From Bog-473 sp963788585 (GTDB lineage: Bacteria > Actinomycetota > Acidimicrobiia > Acidimicrobiales > RAAP-2), in assembly GCA_963788585.1 (NCBI GenBank), contig CAWBHA010000004.1:372001-436000 (forward strand): a stretch of DNA of 64,000 bases. Reading direction: 5' to 3'. This document shows, in pieces, positions 10,539-17,820 of this stretch. Every line of letters begins with the position of its first letter. Position 1 is the stretch's first letter. Under the pieces are notes generated by a model. The model saw only the letters and a program-made list of their open reading frames with translations, was not told the origin of the DNA and did no database searches. The translations under genes were made by a program, and so were the position numbers.

Positions 10539-11798
10539 GTCCTCGCTGTCCTCGCTCCGGGGGGCGTTGAGAAGGCGCTCGCCGACGCCACGCAGCTCTT
10601 CGAGATCGCGCAAGACCTCGGAGATCCGCTCCCACCGCACGTTGCGCCGACGGTCGGCTGCGGCCCCTGCGCCGTCGGCCTCCTGGCCGGGTCGACCGCA
10701 CCACCAGAGCTGCACGCGCCCCAGGTCCTTCAGCAACCGCGGCCGGAGCGCTTGCGCGATGAACTCGTCAGGCGCCTCCTGCATCAGGGCCGTGTGGAAC
10801 TCGTCCGACATCAGGACCGTCCCCGGATTGCCGATGTTCACGATCCGGTGGGACAGGTTCACCGTCGGCCCGAAGTAGTCGCCGTCGCGCGCGAGGACCG
10901 GACCGAGGGCCAAACCCACCCGCACATCGGACAAGAGGTCGTCGTCGGCGTAGGCATCACCCAGGTCCAGACCGATGCGTGCCGCGTCGGGTGCGTTGTC
11001 GACGACGAACATGACCTCGTCACCGATCATCTTGACCACACGGCCGCCGGCCAAGGTGACGATGTCGTGCGAAATCTCCTCGAAACGGCGGACCACCGCG
11101 GCCAGCTCCTCGTCGCTGAGATGCTGGCTGAGCAGGGTGAACCCGACCATGTCGGCAAACCCGACGGCCAGGACGGGGCTCTGACCCGGCGCCAGGCCGT
11201 GGCTGCGCAACACCATGTTGCGCTGAATCCCTGCCGCCACCTGACGCCGCCAGACGAACTCAAGCAGCTTGGCCATCGCCGGGATGGTGACGTCGGCCAC
11301 GCTGGCGAAGGCGTCGCCGGACAGCACCGGGTCGACCTCGGCACTGACCATGTCGCCGGGCATCAGCTCTGCTTCTGCGATCCTCGCCATCGAGGAACCG
11401 ATGACCCGGGCCATCTGCACCGCCGTCTCGACGTCGGCGGCACCGATGGCCTGCAAGCCCTGAAAGAGGCGCACGGCCTCGAGGTCCAGGTCGGTGAAGG
11501 CGCGTTCGTCGTCTTCGACGCCCGGGAACCCGAGGGCGCGCCAGAACCGTTCGAGCTTGTCGAGGCTGACACCGGTCAACTCGGCGACGTCGGCCCGGGA
11601 GTAGCGCCGGCGCGAGGGGACGAGCAAGCGGTCGGCCACGAAGAGGTCGATCACGCCGTCGGCCACCGCCTGGTCGATCTCCTCCTCGCTCGCGCCGTGC
11701 ATGAGGAGGATCTCCTTCAGGTGGGACAGCGCCGCGTCCCGGCGGGCCCCATCGTCCTCCTCGGGCAGCAAGTCGTAACTGTGGAAGATGCCGCTCAC
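10497..11798 (-). CDS. Class III adenylate/guanylate cyclase with MerR-like N-terminal domain
   Basis: A 433-residue soluble nucleotide cyclase. Residues about 66-145 (RYSRADVAELTGVSLDKLERFWRALGF, then a helical bundle) resemble a MerR-type HTH/regulatory module, like the adenylate-cyclase regulatory regions of mycobacterial soluble cyclases. The catalytic domain starts near 205. Metal-binding Asp lies in VGFADMVGFT (216), the Lys-Asp pair in VKMIGDEVMF (256-260), and the transition-state Asn/Arg in YFGPTVNLSHRI (314-318). All needed catalytic residues appear present. It is translated from GTG 11798, which overlaps the gpsA stop (GTGA), so the gene is coupled to gpsA. No membrane segment is seen. 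ATP versus GTP preference cannot be settled here. Confidence 0.88.
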   Translation of the reverse strand: MSGIFHSYDLLPEEDDGARRDAALSHLKEILLMHGASEEEIDQAVADGVIDLFVADRLLVPSRRRYSRADVAELTGVSLDKLERFWRALGFPGVEDDERAFTDLDLEAVRLFQGLQAIGAADVETAVQMARVIGSSMARIAEAELMPGDMVSAEVDPVLSGDAFASVADVTIPAMAKLLEFVWRRQVAAGIQRNMVLRSHGLAPGQSPVLAVGFADMVGFTLLSQHLSDEELAAVVRRFEEISHDIVTLAGGRVVKMIGDEVMFVVDNAPDAARIGLDLGDAYADDDLLSDVRVGLALGPVLARDGDYFGPTVNLSHRIVNIGNPGTVLMSDEFHTALMQEAPDEFIAQALRPRLLKDLGRVQLWWCGRPGQEADGAGAAADRRRNVRWERISEVLRDLEELRGVGERLLNAPRSEDSEDSVVQPGGRDPERA

Positions 11799-12817
11799 GC
11801 CGGAAGCCCCCGCAGCAGCGTCTCGTCCCACTCCGGGCGTGATGGACGGCTCATGAGATTCATCAGTGCCTCGGGAGGTGAGCAGCGTCCCTCCACGATG
11901 GCGTGGACCTGCTCGGCGATGGGCATCTCGACCCCGTGGGCTCGCGCCAGGCCGACCAGCGGGGCCGCACTCTTCACGCCCTCCGCGACCATGCGCATGC
12001 CGCCGACGATCTCTTCCAGCGAACGGCCCTCGCCCAGCGCGAAGCCGACGGTCCGGTTCCGGCTCTGCGGGCTTGCGCACGTCGCCACGAGGTCCCCGAC
12101 ACCAGCCAGACCTCCGAAGGTCAGCACCTTTCCGCCGAGGGTCACACCGAGACGGCCCAGCTCCGCCAATCCGCGGGTGATGAGGACTGCCCGCGTGTTG
12201 TCCCCCAGACCCAATCCGTCGCTGATCCCCGCGGCGATCGCCATCACGTTCTTGGTGGCACCGGCGATCTCGCAGCCGATCACGTCGGTGCCCATGTAGG
12301 TGCGGAAGGTGCGGGTGTGCACCAACCCCTGGACCCGCTCGGCCAACGCCTGGTCCGCCAGCGCCACGACGCAGGCCGCCGGGTGGCCGAGCGCCACCTC
12401 GCGTGCCAGGTTCGGCCCCGTGAGAACGCCGGCGGGGACGCCCGGGAGCACCTGGGCGACCACCTCGGACATCCTGAGGTTGCTCCCGATCTCGATGCCC
12501 TTGGCCAAGCTCACGATCGCCTCGACGTCGCCCGCCAGTGGCTGCGCCTCGGTCAGCACGGAGCGAAACCCGTGGGAGGGCACGGCCATAAAGACGACGC
12601 GGACGCCCTCGAGTGCCTCAGCGAGCGACGACGTGACAACCAGATCATCAGGGACGCGCACGCCTGGGAGGTAACGCTCGTTCTCCCGGGTCGCACGGAG
12701 GGAGGCCGCGAGGTCGGGCGAACGCACCCAGAGTGCTGTACGCCGTGCCGAACCCACGATCGTCGCGACGGCCGTTCCCCAGGACCCGGCACCGATCACT
12801 GCCACCCGTTCGTCCAT
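11795..12817 (-). CDS. gpsA: NAD(P)H-dependent glycerol-3-phosphate dehydrogenase
   Basis: A 340-residue cytosolic enzyme reducing dihydroxyacetone phosphate to sn-glycerol 3-phosphate for phospholipid synthesis. The Rossmann motif VIGAGSWGTA is at residues 6-15. The conserved segments are VFMAVPSHGFRSVL, SLAKGIE, LTGPNLAREVALGHPAA, the catalytic-lysine region GCEIAGATKNVMAIAAGISDGLGLGDNTRA, and LAGVGDLVATCASPQSRNRTVG. Length is typical. ATG at 12817. Its 3' end overlaps the adenylate cyclase start by 4 bases. Confidence 0.96.
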   Translation of the reverse strand: MDERVAVIGAGSWGTAVATIVGSARRTALWVRSPDLAASLRATRENERYLPGVRVPDDLVVTSSLAEALEGVRVVFMAVPSHGFRSVLTEAQPLAGDVEAIVSLAKGIEIGSNLRMSEVVAQVLPGVPAGVLTGPNLAREVALGHPAACVVALADQALAERVQGLVHTRTFRTYMGTDVIGCEIAGATKNVMAIAAGISDGLGLGDNTRAVLITRGLAELGRLGVTLGGKVLTFGGLAGVGDLVATCASPQSRNRTVGFALGEGRSLEEIVGGMRMVAEGVKSAAPLVGLARAHGVEMPIAEQVHAIVEGRCSPPEALMNLMSRPSRPEWDETLLRGLPA

Positions 12818-12876
12818 GCCCCAAGAGACTATGGCGGCCCCGCAATGGGCTCCGCGTCGACCCGTACACTGTCCCA

Positions 12877-13500
12877 GTGTCGAGGCCCACCGCCCGGGGG
12901 GCGCAAGGCGAGTCGGATGCCGGCGACCGTCGACTGGGTCCGGAGGTCGTCCTGATCCCCGTCAAGGCCTTCCACCACGCCAAGCGTCGGCTCGGATCCA
13001 CTCTGGCCGATCCCGACCGCGTGCGCCTCGTGCGTGCGATGGCGGCGCACGTGGTCGCTGCAGCCGCCCCGCTGCCCGTCGCGGTGGTCTGCGACGACGA
13101 AGAGGTGGCCCAGTGGGCGGCCGGAGTCGGCGCGACCGTCATGTGGGAGCCCGACCAGGGACTGAACGGCGCGGTCCGCGCCGGGGTCGATCGCCTCGCC
13201 CGCGCCGGCACGCGGTGGGTCGTGGTGGCACACGGCGACATGCCTCGGGCCCGTCGACTGGGTGCGTTGCCCCCGTTCAGCGGCGTGACCCTGGTGCCCG
13301 ACCGTCGTGACGACGGTACCAACGTGCTGCGGCTCCCCACAGGCCACGATTTCCGATTCGCCTACGGCCCCGGTTCGTTTCACGCCCACCGGGCCGAGGC
13401 AACGAGGCTGGGTCTCGCGGTCCGGGTGCTGCGGGTCCCCGACCTCGCGTACGACGTCGACTGGCCCGACGACCTCAAGGAGCTCGGCGAGCTGTCGTGA
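12877..13500 (+). CDS. cofC: 2-phospholactate/phosphoenolpyruvate guanylyltransferase (F420 biosynthesis)
   Basis: The CofC/FbiD nucleotidyltransferase makes the GDP-activated three-carbon acid used to build coenzyme F420. Diagnostic segments are VVLIPVKAFHHAKRRLGSTL near residue 24 (nucleotide-binding KxFxxAKxRL), WEPDQGLNGAVRAGV, and VVVAHGDMPRA with the metal-binding Asp. GTG 12877 gives 207 residues; the longer open frame upstream runs into the gpsA promoter region. The presence of an F420-type nitroreductase at 17.4 kb fits an F420-producing cell. The gene ends just before a two-hairpin terminator. Confidence 0.88.
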   Translation: MSRPTARGAQGESDAGDRRLGPEVVLIPVKAFHHAKRRLGSTLADPDRVRLVRAMAAHVVAAAAPLPVAVVCDDEEVAQWAAGVGATVMWEPDQGLNGAVRAGVDRLARAGTRWVVVAHGDMPRARRLGALPPFSGVTLVPDRRDDGTNVLRLPTGHDFRFAYGPGSFHAHRAEATRLGLAVRVLRVPDLAYDVDWPDDLKELGELS

Positions 13501-13523
13501 CCCCCCGGCCCCCGGACGCGGAG

Positions 13524-13567
13524 CCGGGGGCCCGAAGGCCCCCGGTCTCCTCGTTCCTCAAGGAACG
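13524..13567. terminator. Bidirectional terminator between cofC and the histone-like gene
   Basis: Two hairpins in tandem lie between convergent genes. The first has a perfect 9-base stem (CCGGGGGCC, 13524-13532) with a CGAA tetraloop and closes at 13545. The second, weaker one pairs CGTTCCT with AGGAACG (13552-13567). They fit transcription stops for both cofC (plus strand) and the minus-strand gene ending at 13574. Confidence 0.6.
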
Positions 13568-13573
13568 CAGCGT

Positions 13574-14008
13574 CTAGCGCTTCCGCGCACGGCGGACAGT
13601 CCGACGCGCTGCCTTCTTGGCGGGAGCCCGCTTTGCGGCCCGGCGGCGAGCAGGAGCCCGCTTTTTGGCTGCCTTCTTGGCGGGAGCCCGCTTCTTGGCG
13701 GCCTTGCGAGCCGGAGCCCGCTTCTTGGCCGCCTTCTTGGCGGGAGCCCGCTTCTTGGCGGCCTTGCGAGCCGGAGCCCGCTTCTTGCCCGCCCTCTTCG
13801 CCGGAGCCCGCTTCTTGGCGGCCTTGCGAGCCGGAGCCCGCTTCTTGCCAGCCTTCTTGGCGGGAGCCCGCTTCTTGGCGGCCTTGCGAGCCGGAGCCCG
13901 CTTCACGGCCTTGCGAGCCGGAGCTCGCTTCTTGGCTGCCTTTCTTGCTGGAGCCCGTTTCTTGGCCGCCTTTTTGGCGGGGGCCCTTCTCTTTGCGGCT
14001 ACTGCCAC
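13574..14008 (-). CDS. Lysine/alanine-rich histone H1-like DNA-binding protein
   Basis: A 144-residue, extremely basic protein made almost entirely of about a dozen tandem units of the form KKRAPA(R/K)KAA, ending RRTVRRARKR. There is no globular domain, membrane helix or signal. Such Lys-Ala-Pro-Arg repeats match histone H1-like C-terminal tails of actinobacterial HU/HupS and Hc1-type nucleoid proteins, so nonspecific DNA compaction is likely. Here the tail exists without the HU fold. GTG 14008 is preceded by a good AGGGAGG ribosome site. The coding DNA is itself a 30/60-base tandem repeat, prone to copy-number change. It lies beside the mobilization-like module. Confidence 0.7.
   Translation of the reverse strand: MAVAAKRRAPAKKAAKKRAPARKAAKKRAPARKAVKRAPARKAAKKRAPAKKAGKKRAPARKAAKKRAPAKRAGKKRAPARKAAKKRAPAKKAAKKRAPARKAAKKRAPAKKAAKKRAPARRRAAKRAPAKKAARRTVRRARKR
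13655..13960. repeat. 30/60-base tandem coding repeats
   Basis: The 30-base unit GGAGCCCGCTTCTTGG plus GCGGCCTTGCGAGCC (or a TTCTTGGCG variant) recurs about ten times with few changes, alternating in a roughly 60-base higher-order pattern. It encodes the basic repeats of the histone-like protein on the minus strand. Near-identity at the DNA level suggests recent unequal recombination or slippage. Confidence 0.85.
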
Positions 14009-14528
14009 AGGTGCACCTCCCTAGGAGCATGGTCACTGAATAGAGGTGAAGCCTGCGCCACGCCGAGCTCAAACACTCCACGCCGTGCGCATTGCCGCAC
14101 CTGATTCACTAGCAAATGCGAAGGATGACGCTTCCGCGACGGCTTCAATGACTCCACCGCATCACGCCGTACCAACCCATCTTCCCGAAACGTGACGTCG
14201 TATTGACGATGTGCTGCCCGGTGACGGACGCGCCAAAAGCAAACCGACAAGTTTCGCTTTGCGTGCCACACGCGGTTGTGTCGCAGCACATATCAACCCT
14301 CCCTCACGCTTCGGGTAGACACATTCTTCTGTTGTCAGCGTGCTCAGGTCAAGCATTCTTTATTCGCGCGGTGATTTCGCGTTCGAGTATGACCCTCGAT
14401 TTATGCCGTTTGGTAGACGCACGTGAGGCACATGCAGCACTTGTCCGCTCCGCCAATTGGTTTCGTGTCTCTGCATTGAGTGATATGTCCCATGGAATTG
14501 TCTGTTCCGCAGCGCAAACATCACACGC
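14009..14528. other. Lower-GC intergenic region beside the coupling-protein gene
   Basis: About 520 bases between the divergent histone-like and VirD4-like genes. Base composition is visibly closer to 50% GC than the surrounding roughly two-thirds GC. Short open frames on both strands (for example 14203-14577 plus, 14349-14648 minus) lack convincing codon bias or recognisable motifs and are not called. The position next to a relaxase/coupling-protein pair makes it a candidate for promoters plus an origin of transfer or an acquired DNA remnant. No nic site or attachment site could be identified by eye. Confidence 0.45.
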
Positions 14529-15962
14529 ATGGAACGCGACGATCATGAACATGTCGATACGGCCGATCCGTGCCTGATTTCGACCGCTGCACTTCGTGAG
14601 GTCCACCGTTTTGGAGGACACAGCATCTATGTTGGTGCTGGCACACACGGATGGATGTGGGCTGGCGCGCAGCGATCGACATTGGTGCTTGGACCACCCC
14701 GATCAGGGAAGACATCGTCCCTGGTCATACCCAATATTTTGCTGTTCGACGGTGCGGTTGTGTCGACGTCGACCAAACCCGACGTCATGCGAGCCACTGC
14801 GTCGTCGCGCAGCGGGGAGGGTTGGGCCTTCCTCTACGACCCCACCGGTGAGGTCGAGTGCCCGCCTCATGTCGAACGAGTCGGATGGTCACCGCTGACG
14901 TCGGCGGCGGAATGGGACTCGGCGATCGTCACCGCCGACTCGATGGTCGGTGCGAGCCGTCTGAGCGGTGTGCGGGGCAGCGAACAACACTGGACCGAAC
15001 GCAGCGGGGCGCTCCTTTCCACGCTGCTCCACGCCGCCTCCCTGGAGGGGTCGTCCATGCAGGAGCTCCTCCGCTGGATCGATCGCCACCAGGCCGGCCC
15101 AGCTCTCGAAATTCTCCGATCGAGGTCCGGATCGGAGTCTGCGGCCAGCGACCTCCTGGCCGGCATCGTGGCCACTGATTCCCGTGAGCAGTCAGGTATC
15201 TGGTCCACGACATCGGGCGTGCTCGCCGCCTACCGCACGAGCGGCGCCTTGGCTTCCACCTCGCTTCCACCTCTCGACCTTGCGGCGTTCTGCGGGGGCC
15301 CACACACGCTCTACCTCTGCTCAGCCGGACGGCGACAGCGCCAGTTCGCTCCACTCGTCGTCGGGGTCATCGGCGACGTGCGCGACGCCGCCTACGCACG
15401 ATCCGCTCGGGACGCGCGGGGCGACCGCGGTGGCCAGACCGATCGGCCCACCCTGCTTGCGCTCGACGAGGTCGCCAACATCGCCCCCATTCCCGATCTG
15501 ACCTCCATGGTCAGCGAGGGAGCCGGGCAGGGACTCCTCGTGCTGGCGTGCCTCCAGGACCTCTCACAGGCGAGGAACCGCTGGGGGCAGTCGGCCGATG
15601 GATTCCTCTCGCTGTTCGGCACGACCGTCGTACTGCGCGGGATAGCCGACACCTCGACGCTGCGCGACATCAGCGCGCTCGCCGGCGATCGCGAGGTCGC
15701 CAGGACGACCGTCGGCCGCTCCGTCGGGCGGTGGGGTCGGATCCGTCCCTCGACGTCGGTCAGCCCGACCCGCCAACCACGTCTCCCTGTGGACGCCATC
15801 GCACGGGGCGCCCCAGATCGCGCCCTCGTCCTCGGCCCGCACAAGGAGGTCCAGCAGGTCTCGCTCACTCCGGCGCATGCGCATTCGCCGTGGCGCGAGC
15901 TCCTGCCCCGCGAGCGTGCGCTCAGCCGCACCGACCCGCGGGACCACGGCCGCAGCCGCTGA
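14529..15962 (+). CDS. VirD4/TraG-type coupling ATPase (T4CP-like)
   Basis: A 477-residue P-loop ATPase of the conjugative coupling-protein family. Walker A is LVLGPPRSGKTSSLVIPN near residue 52, the VVSTSTKPDVM strand follows, and Walker B is PTLLALDEVANIAP near 310. The typical LLVLACLQDLSQARNRWG and LFGTTVVLRGIADTSTLRDIS motifs come next. In conjugation such proteins hand relaxase-bound DNA to a type IV channel. This one lacks the N-terminal transmembrane helices of classical VirD4, so it would be soluble or recruited by a partner. It stops at 15962, directly against the stop of the convergent relaxase gene. No VirB4 or other channel gene is in the window. Confidence 0.85.
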   Translation: MERDDHEHVDTADPCLISTAALREVHRFGGHSIYVGAGTHGWMWAGAQRSTLVLGPPRSGKTSSLVIPNILLFDGAVVSTSTKPDVMRATASSRSGEGWAFLYDPTGEVECPPHVERVGWSPLTSAAEWDSAIVTADSMVGASRLSGVRGSEQHWTERSGALLSTLLHAASLEGSSMQELLRWIDRHQAGPALEILRSRSGSESAASDLLAGIVATDSREQSGIWSTTSGVLAAYRTSGALASTSLPPLDLAAFCGGPHTLYLCSAGRRQRQFAPLVVGVIGDVRDAAYARSARDARGDRGGQTDRPTLLALDEVANIAPIPDLTSMVSEGAGQGLLVLACLQDLSQARNRWGQSADGFLSLFGTTVVLRGIADTSTLRDISALAGDREVARTTVGRSVGRWGRIRPSTSVSPTRQPRLPVDAIARGAPDRALVLGPHKEVQQVSLTPAHAHSPWRELLPRERALSRTDPRDHGRSR

Positions 15963-17381
15963 CTACCGCCCGAGTCCGAGCTCGACCGTCACGGGTGGGC
16001 GGAGCCCGAGCCTCGTCCGCGCCTCTTCGAGGTGGCGTGCCGTCTGGATGTGATCGGCGAGCCGGTCGACCGGAAGCGCAGCGAGGCTCGAGAGCGTGTC
16101 GTCGACGCCCAGCGGTTCGGGTGCCTGTCCCACCCCCCAACGCTCCCGGTACCCGTCGATCACGGTCGCCGCGTCGGCCCACACCGTGTGCCGGTCGGAG
16201 TCGAGGGGCCGGGGTCCCAGCGCGCGCAGTGCATGGTTCGTCGGCACGACCGCGCGACGCGCCATGAGCGGCTCGGCCACGCCTCTCGCAGGGACTGGTG
16301 GTGCGGGTACCGACCGCGTGACGAGCCTCTCGAGGGCTCCCGCCTCGATCCCGTCGGGCGCCCCCGCCCCGAACGCCCGCACCACGTCGCGCCGATGGGC
16401 CCCGCCGTGGGGGGTCAACGAGATGACCGCCGCGAACGCATGCTCGTCGACGAGCCGGCGTCCCGGTCGGCCGTCCAGCTCGAGCCCCGGACCGGCGGCG
16501 GCGGCTCGGCGGGACCATTCCCCCGCGAGGTCAACGTAGGAGCGCGCCGGACCCTTGTCGGGGCGCGTGCCCGCCCACGCGATCCGCCCGGCCGCTGACG
16601 AGTGGGCACCGACCTCGTAGAGACGACGTCGAATGTCGGCGCCCCGCGAGGAGAATTCGCCAAGCACGGAGGCCGGGATCCCGGCGATCTCGGCGGCCCG
16701 CCCGGGTCTTGTCGGAGGGGACCACGCCATGCCGAGCGCATGTGTGAGGCCGGCTCGCAGGTGGGCCTCGTACACCGCTGCGGCCGCGTGCCGGTGTGCG
16801 TCGATCCCCCGGCGGTCGCATGCACTCCAGCGTCCGTCGCTTCCGTGGACGAGGTTCGCCATGACGACGTGGCTGTGCAGGTGGGGGTCGCCGTTGCGGT
16901 TGACCGCGTGGGTGAACGACGCAGCGACCATCCCGCTGGTGGGGATGACGGTGCTCTCGGACCCCGATCGCCTCCTGGCCGCGAGGCCATGGCCCTCGAG
17001 GTACACCAGCGCGCCGGCCACCCCGTCGAGATGCGCGGCCACCACGCCGTTCGCCACGTCCCGCCCGCCCAACGCGAATAGCACGCTGGCCGACTTCGGG
17101 GCGCTGAAGGTCAGGTCGTAGGCCGCGACACCCGCGCCCCGCTCGCCCCGCGCCCCGCGACCATCCGCCCCTGGCCGAAGGTCACCCCGCAGGAGCCGTT
17201 CGAAGTCGGCCGGTTGCAGAACCCCCTCCAGCCCCAGCCCCGCCGCCGCCCCACCGACCCAGGTCGGCGCCACCGGCACGGGCAGCTCCAACGCCGGGTC
17301 CGAGAGGTAATAGTCCGCTCCGTCGCGCCCGACGCCGTGGATCCCGAGCATCCGGCTCCTTCCCAGACGTTCCGCCGGCAT
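15963..17381 (-). CDS. MobF/TrwC-type relaxase (relaxase domain only)
   Basis: A 472-residue protein with the TrwC relaxase core. The N-terminal tyrosine pair is in GADYYLSDP (residues about 22-30). TWVGGAAAGLGLEG, DLTFSAPKSASVLFALGG and the three-histidine metal motif DPHLHSHVVMANLVHG (about 165-180) follow. It would nick one strand at oriT and attach to the 5' end. Plasmid TrwC/TraI proteins are about twice as long and carry a C-terminal helicase; that is absent here. A start at the internal MLGIHGVG (about 10 residues in) is also possible. It faces the coupling ATPase tail to tail with no gap. Confidence 0.85.
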   Translation of the reverse strand: MPAERLGRSRMLGIHGVGRDGADYYLSDPALELPVPVAPTWVGGAAAGLGLEGVLQPADFERLLRGDLRPGADGRGARGERGAGVAAYDLTFSAPKSASVLFALGGRDVANGVVAAHLDGVAGALVYLEGHGLAARRRSGSESTVIPTSGMVAASFTHAVNRNGDPHLHSHVVMANLVHGSDGRWSACDRRGIDAHRHAAAAVYEAHLRAGLTHALGMAWSPPTRPGRAAEIAGIPASVLGEFSSRGADIRRRLYEVGAHSSAAGRIAWAGTRPDKGPARSYVDLAGEWSRRAAAAGPGLELDGRPGRRLVDEHAFAAVISLTPHGGAHRRDVVRAFGAGAPDGIEAGALERLVTRSVPAPPVPARGVAEPLMARRAVVPTNHALRALGPRPLDSDRHTVWADAATVIDGYRERWGVGQAPEPLGVDDTLSSLAALPVDRLADHIQTARHLEEARTRLGLRPPVTVELGLGR

Positions 17382-17396
17382 GGCGGAACGGTCGGG

Positions 17397-17819
17397 TCAG
17401 GACCGGCGCTGCAGCGCCACCACCGGGATCACCCGGCCGGCGGCCTTCTTCTCGTAGTCGGCGAAGCCGGGCTGCGCCGCCACCTGCGCGGCGAACAAGC
17501 GGTCCCGCTCGGCGCCCGTCACCGGCGCCGCGAAGGCGTCGAAGCGGTCCTCCCCCAGCTCGACCTCCACCTCTGGATGCGCGAGCAGGTTGTAGTACCA
17601 GTCCGGGTTGGTCGCGGCCCCCGCCTTGGAGGCCACGACGTAGACCTGTTCACCCTCGAGCAGCGCCACCAGGGGGTTGAGGCGTTTCTTGCCGGACTTC
17701 GCCCCAGTGGTGGTCAACAGCACCACCGGCGCGTCGCCGAAGGCCGCCACCTTGCCCTTGTTGGCCCGGAATTCCTCGATAACGCCTGCGTTGAAATCCA
17801 CCGTGCCCATTGCGGGCAC
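17397..17819 (-). CDS. F420H2-dependent nitroreductase/quinone reductase (Ddn family)
   Basis: A 140-residue split beta-barrel protein of the deazaflavin-dependent nitroreductase family. Typical sequence includes PVVLLTTTGAKSGKKRLNPL near residue 30, VYVVASKAGAATNPDWYYNLLAHPEVEVELG and the C-terminal VIPVVALQRR. The family uses reduced F420 to reduce quinones or nitro compounds at the membrane surface. Start ATG 17819 or the ATG three codons later. The neighbouring minus-strand pafBC gene ends one base upstream of its 5' end, suggesting co-transcription. It agrees with the cofC gene upstream in showing F420 use. Confidence 0.88.
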   Translation of the reverse strand: MPAMGTVDFNAGVIEEFRANKGKVAAFGDAPVVLLTTTGAKSGKKRLNPLVALLEGEQVYVVASKAGAATNPDWYYNLLAHPEVEVELGEDRFDAFAAPVTGAERDRLFAAQVAAQPGFADYEKKAAGRVIPVVALQRRS

Positions 17820-17820
17820 G

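Noticed and set aside
13655..13960. Regular repeats that could suggest a CRISPR array
   Set aside because: Units are contiguous without unique spacers and encode in-frame Lys-Arg-Ala-Pro repeats, so this is a coding tandem repeat.
14203..14648. Two short opposed frames (14203-14577 plus, 14349-14648 minus) in the low-GC gap
   Set aside because: They overlap each other and the coupling-ATPase start, lack third-position GC bias and show no motif.
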